A DNA stretch of 64,000 bases from Pelomonas sp937871895. Lineage in GTDB: Bacteria > Pseudomonadota > Gammaproteobacteria > Burkholderiales > Burkholderiaceae_C. Below the pieces are notes generated by a model. It saw only the letters and a program-made list of their open reading frames with translations. It was not told the DNA's origin and did no database searches. The stretch lies in the NCBI RefSeq assembly GCF_046348265.1, contig NZ_JAXMEO010000005.1. One strand, written 5' to 3'. Of this stretch, positions 61,223 to 64,000 are shown piece by piece (the first letter of the stretch is position 1; each line of letters starts with the position of its first letter). The translations under genes and the position numbers were made by a program.

Positions 61223-62023
61223 TCAGACCTGCAAGGCCAAGGCCTTGGTGGCCGCGTCAAAGGCGTCCAGAAAGCTGCGCTGTTGCATGCTTTTCAGAAA
61301 GGCCAGGTGCAAGGGGTCGTGGGTCAGCGGTGTTGGCAGGATCTCGAAGCGGTCCCGGTACTCGGCCAGCCGAGGGTCATGGGCCAGCAGCCATTCCAAG
61401 CCACGCTCGCCATTGCCAATGAGCGCGGCGTCCAGGTGCCCGGCTGCCAGCTTGCGCAGGCGACTGGCGGCGCCGATGTCGCGGTCGATGACGAGGTTCC
61501 CGTCCCGGATGGCGGCGTCGACGCGTTCGCCGTAGCTGGCGCCCGTCACCCCGCCGATTCGTTTGCCACGCAGGTCCGGCAGATCGCGGAAAGGAAACGC
61601 CTTGCCCTTGAGCACGACGACGCGGATGTCATCGCTGTAGATGGGTCGGGAGAAGTCGAACAGCGCATCCCGCTCTTGATTGCGTGACACGCCGATCAGC
61701 CCGCCCTTGCCCCGGCTCGCGAGCAGGTAGGCGCGGCTCCAGGGCATCAGCTCCAGGTCGAATGTGATGCCATTGGTGTTGCGCGCCTCGACCCGCCGCA
61801 GCACGTCCACCAGAAATCCCTGAGGCCGCCCGTCCTGCAGGTAGATGACCGGGGCATAGGCGTCGTCACCGTAGACCAGGACGCGCGCTGGCGTTTGCGC
61901 GCGCAGCGCCTGGCTCGCGCTGGCCAGGGCCAGCGTCAGCCCCAGGCGGAGCCAGTCCCGACGTGCGAGCGCGGGGCTGGGAGGCGCATCGGCAGCCAAG
62001 TTCTGCATGGGTCGGAGCATCAT
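61223..62023 (-). CDS. Periplasmic solute-binding protein (transporter substrate-binding domain), Tat-type signal
   Basis: The 266-residue product has a twin-arginine-like leader (ARRDWLRLGLTLALASASQA, then LRAQ). A binding fold follows: RVLVYGDDAYAPVIYLQDGR, GLIGVSRNQERDALFDFSRP and IGGVTGASYGERVDAAIRDG. It resembles amino-acid-type SBP_bac_3 proteins. No transporter genes adjoin it. Start options are the ATGs at 62023, 62020 and 62008; none has a strong ribosome site. Ligand unknown. Confidence 0.82.
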   Translation of the reverse strand: MMLRPMQNLAADAPPSPALARRDWLRLGLTLALASASQALRAQTPARVLVYGDDAYAPVIYLQDGRPQGFLVDVLRRVEARNTNGITFDLELMPWSRAYLLASRGKGGLIGVSRNQERDALFDFSRPIYSDDIRVVVLKGKAFPFRDLPDLRGKRIGGVTGASYGERVDAAIRDGNLVIDRDIGAASRLRKLAAGHLDAALIGNGERGLEWLLAHDPRLAEYRDRFEILPTPLTHDPLHLAFLKSMQQRSFLDAFDAATKALALQV

Positions 62024-62046
62024 GCGTCGGCCGCTTCGGGTGCGCT

Positions 62047-63324
62047 TCAGCCGCGCACTTCGCCCTGCCCCAGCACCACCCACTTCATCGAGGTCAGCCC
62101 TTCCAGGCCCACCGGCCCGCGGGCGTGGAACTTGTCGGTGCTGATGCCGATCTCGGCCCCCAGGCCGTACTCGAAGCCGTCGGCAAAGCGCGTGCTGGCA
62201 TTGACCATCACGCTGGCTGAATCGACCTCGCGCAGGAAGCGCATGGCGTTGGGGTGGTTGGTCGTCAGGATGGCGTCGGTGTGGTGCGAGCCGTAGCGGT
62301 TGATGTGGGCGATGGCCTCATCCAGCGAGTCCACCACCTTGATGCTGATGATGGGGGCCAGGTACTCGGTGGACCAGTCTTCGTCGCTGGCCGCCACCGC
62401 GCCCGGCACCAGGGCCAGGGTGCGCAAGCAGCCGCGCATCTCCACGCCCTTGGCGCGGAAGATCTCGGCGATGCGCGGCAGGAAGGCGGGCGCCTGCGCC
62501 ACGTGCACGAGCAGGGACTCGGTCGCATTGCAGGGGCTGTACTTCTGGGTCTTGGCGTTGTCCGTCACCTTGAGCGCCAAGGCCAGGTCGACCTGCTCGT
62601 CCACATAGGTGTGGCAGTTGCCGTCCAGGTGCTTGATGACGGGCACGCGGGCCTCGGCACTGATGCGCTCGATCAGCCCTTTGCCACCGCGCGGGATGAT
62701 GACGTCCACCCACTGGGGCGAGCTGATCAAGAGGCCGACGGCGGCGCGGTCGGTCGTGGGCACGAGCTGCACGGCCTCACGCGGCAGGCCGGCTTCTTCG
62801 AGGCTGTCGGCCACCAACGTAGCCAGGGCCAGATTGCTGTGGATGGCCTCGGAGCCGCCGCGCAGGATGCAGGCATTGCCGCTCTTGATGGCGAGCGAGG
62901 CGGCCTCGATGGTCACGTTCGGGCGGCTCTCATAGATCATGCCGAACACACCCAGCGGCACGCGCATCTGGCCGACGCTGATGCCGGTGGGGCGGCGGCG
63001 CACGCCGGTGATCTCGCCGATGGGATCGGGCATGGCGGCGATCTGCTCGCAGCCCTCGGCCACGGTGGCCAGGGTCTTGGCATCGAGCTTGAGGCGGTCG
63101 CGCAGCGGCGCGGCGAGGTCCGCCGCCTTGGCCAGGTCCTTGGCATTGGCAGCCTGCAGGCTGGGGCCGGCCTCGCGCAGGCGGCGGGCCAGGGCCAGCA
63201 GGGCGGTGTTCTTGGCCGCCGTAGAGGCTGCGGCCATCACGGTGGCGGCGGCGCGGGCTTGCTGGCCCATGTGGGCCATCAGGGCGGGCAGGTCCGTGAG
63301 CAAAGGGGTCTGGGGCGCGTTCAT
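62047..63324 (-). CDS. proA: Gamma-glutamyl phosphate reductase ProA
   Basis: The 425-residue aldehyde dehydrogenase-type enzyme has VPLGVFGMIYESRPNVTIEA, AIKSGNACILRGGSEAIHSN, VIIPRGGKGLIERI and the catalytic Cys in KTQKYSPCNATESLLVH. GLGAEIGISTDKFHARGPVG lies near the C-terminus. It reduces gamma-glutamyl phosphate to glutamate semialdehyde in proline synthesis. The ATG at 63324 gives the standard N-terminus. proB is not adjacent; the CCA-enzyme gene precedes it by 13 bp. Confidence 0.96.
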   Translation of the reverse strand: MNAPQTPLLTDLPALMAHMGQQARAAATVMAAASTAAKNTALLALARRLREAGPSLQAANAKDLAKAADLAAPLRDRLKLDAKTLATVAEGCEQIAAMPDPIGEITGVRRRPTGISVGQMRVPLGVFGMIYESRPNVTIEAASLAIKSGNACILRGGSEAIHSNLALATLVADSLEEAGLPREAVQLVPTTDRAAVGLLISSPQWVDVIIPRGGKGLIERISAEARVPVIKHLDGNCHTYVDEQVDLALALKVTDNAKTQKYSPCNATESLLVHVAQAPAFLPRIAEIFRAKGVEMRGCLRTLALVPGAVAASDEDWSTEYLAPIISIKVVDSLDEAIAHINRYGSHHTDAILTTNHPNAMRFLREVDSASVMVNASTRFADGFEYGLGAEIGISTDKFHARGPVGLEGLTSMKWVVLGQGEVRG

Positions 63325-63337
63325 GGCGGGGATTTTC

Positions 63338-64000
63338 TCAGGCCCCGGCTTCCAGGGCATTCAGGCGGGCCAATCGGATCGCCCGCCCCACGTCCGGGCC
63401 TTTGAGCCCGCGCGCCAAGGCAGCGCCGCTCACGGCCGCTTGGTCGATGGCCAGCGTGGCGGCGAGGTCGGCGGCCAGGCGTGCGGCCTGGGGGTAGTCG
63501 CGGTCCTCGAAGCCGGTGCGGCCGCGGGCATCGGCCTCGCAGGCCTGCAGCAGCTGGGCAAAGTGCTCGGGGCGGCGCCAGGCGTCGCTGCGCTCCAGCA
63601 GGCGCAGCCTGGCCTCGGGGCCAAAGCCGCTGCTCTGGTGCACATGGGTGTGCTCGCGCGCCACCAGCAGGGCCAGTTCGCGGCAGTCGGTGGGCACCTT
63701 CCAGCGCTCGGCCACCTTGGCGGCCAGCCTCTCGCTGCGGCCTTCGTGGCCGATGTGGCGGGGCCATTCGTCGCGGCGCGTCGTGCCCTTGCCGAGGTCA
63801 TGGCACAGCGCGGCAAAGCGCACGGGCAGCGGGTGATTGAAGCGGGCGCACTGCTGCAGCACTAGGAGCAGGTGCACGCCGGTGTCGATCTCGGGGTGGT
63901 GGGCTTCGGGCTGGGGCACACCAAAGAGCGCGTCCACCTCGGGCAGCAGGCGCTTGAGCGCGCCCGCTTCGCGCAGCACGGTCAGCATGCGCGCGGGGGC
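63338..64000 (-). CDS. cca: Multifunctional CCA-adding enzyme, C-terminal part (partial, runs off right edge)
   Basis: The visible 220 residues contain the HD-type phosphohydrolase region of long CCA-adding enzymes: HHPEIDTGVHLLLVLQQCAR, VRFAALCHDLGKGTTRRDEW and PRHIGHEGRS, then LALLVAREHTHVHQSSGFGP. The catalytic nucleotidyltransferase head lies beyond 64000. It repairs or adds tRNA 3' CCA; the HD domain gives phosphatase and cyclic phosphodiesterase activity. The frame stays open to the window edge. Confidence 0.92.
   Translation of the reverse strand, partial: APARMLTVLREAGALKRLLPEVDALFGVPQPEAHHPEIDTGVHLLLVLQQCARFNHPLPVRFAALCHDLGKGTTRRDEWPRHIGHEGRSERLAAKVAERWKVPTDCRELALLVAREHTHVHQSSGFGPEARLRLLERSDAWRRPEHFAQLLQACEADARGRTGFEDRDYPQAARLAADLAATLAIDQAAVSGAALARGLKGPDVGRAIRLARLNALEAGA

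Noticed and set aside
1..64000. CRISPR array or complete insertion sequence
   Set aside because: No regularly spaced direct repeats and no intact transposase with terminal repeats were seen; the only recombinase is the decayed integrase.

Overview
The window is high-GC DNA with codon third positions dominated by G and C, short intergenic gaps and many ATGA/GTGA overlaps. Gene content (fabAB, infA/cspA pair, fused indolepyruvate oxidoreductase, short NtrX-type regulator beside an NtrY-type kinase, DUF4390-rsmB, PEP-CTERM protein, lipid and periplasmic protein types) points to a betaproteobacterium of the Burkholderiales, probably near Rubrivivax/Roseateles/Inhella-like lineages. The genus is an inference; no rRNA is present.

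Layout. 1-4558: edge-truncated PAS sensor, a membrane acyltransferase with an intrinsic terminator in its leader, and an XdhC-like protein overlapping a GST. 4599-9008: a divergent signalling module (ECF-like sigma factor, secreted protein, Ser/Thr kinase). 9109-10865: fabAB. 11338-13287: a secreted GH97 glycosidase. 13291-14658: cspA, a small conserved-looking protein, infA and a membrane protein. 14868-18051: an arsenic operon (arsR-arsI-arsC-aquaporin-MFS) with no ArsB/ACR3 pump. 18293-21717: secreted proteins (delta-60-repeat lipoprotein, unknown exported protein, PEP-CTERM protein). 21866-31817: an epimerase, a copper chaperone/ATPase pair, a toxin-antitoxin pair with a nucleotidyltransferase, solute-binding and ThuA proteins, a GFA-like protein translationally coupled to a subclass B3 metallo-beta-lactamase, DUF2277, a Sel1 lipoprotein and an EamA transporter. 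31922-32444: a large mosaic inverted repeat. 32443-37949: fused IOR, EamA transporter and a cyclic-nucleotide-phosphodiesterase-like MBL protein.

37957-51372 is the most interesting part: thirteen consecutive minus-strand genes carrying two complete BMP-type ABC importers. The upstream one is interleaved with formamidase AmiF and two isochorismatase-family amidohydrolases, one of which matches biuret hydrolase (BiuH) in its triad spacing and signature blocks. The downstream one ends in an adenine-deaminase-type gene. I read this as a locus for importing and stripping nitrogen from ureide or urea-oligomer compounds (biuret, perhaps triuret, formamide) and nucleobases. A perfect 14-bp palindrome with a TTGTATACAA core sits just upstream of the first gene.

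51640-53040 is a small, lower-GC accessory segment beside tRNA-Phe with a decayed integrase and two uncharacterised coupled genes. 53343-64000 returns to core functions: two-component system, DUF4390, rsmB, folE, LemA-like protein, queC, a membrane protein, a solute-binding protein, proA and an edge-truncated CCA-adding enzyme. No rRNA, intact IS element or CRISPR array was seen.
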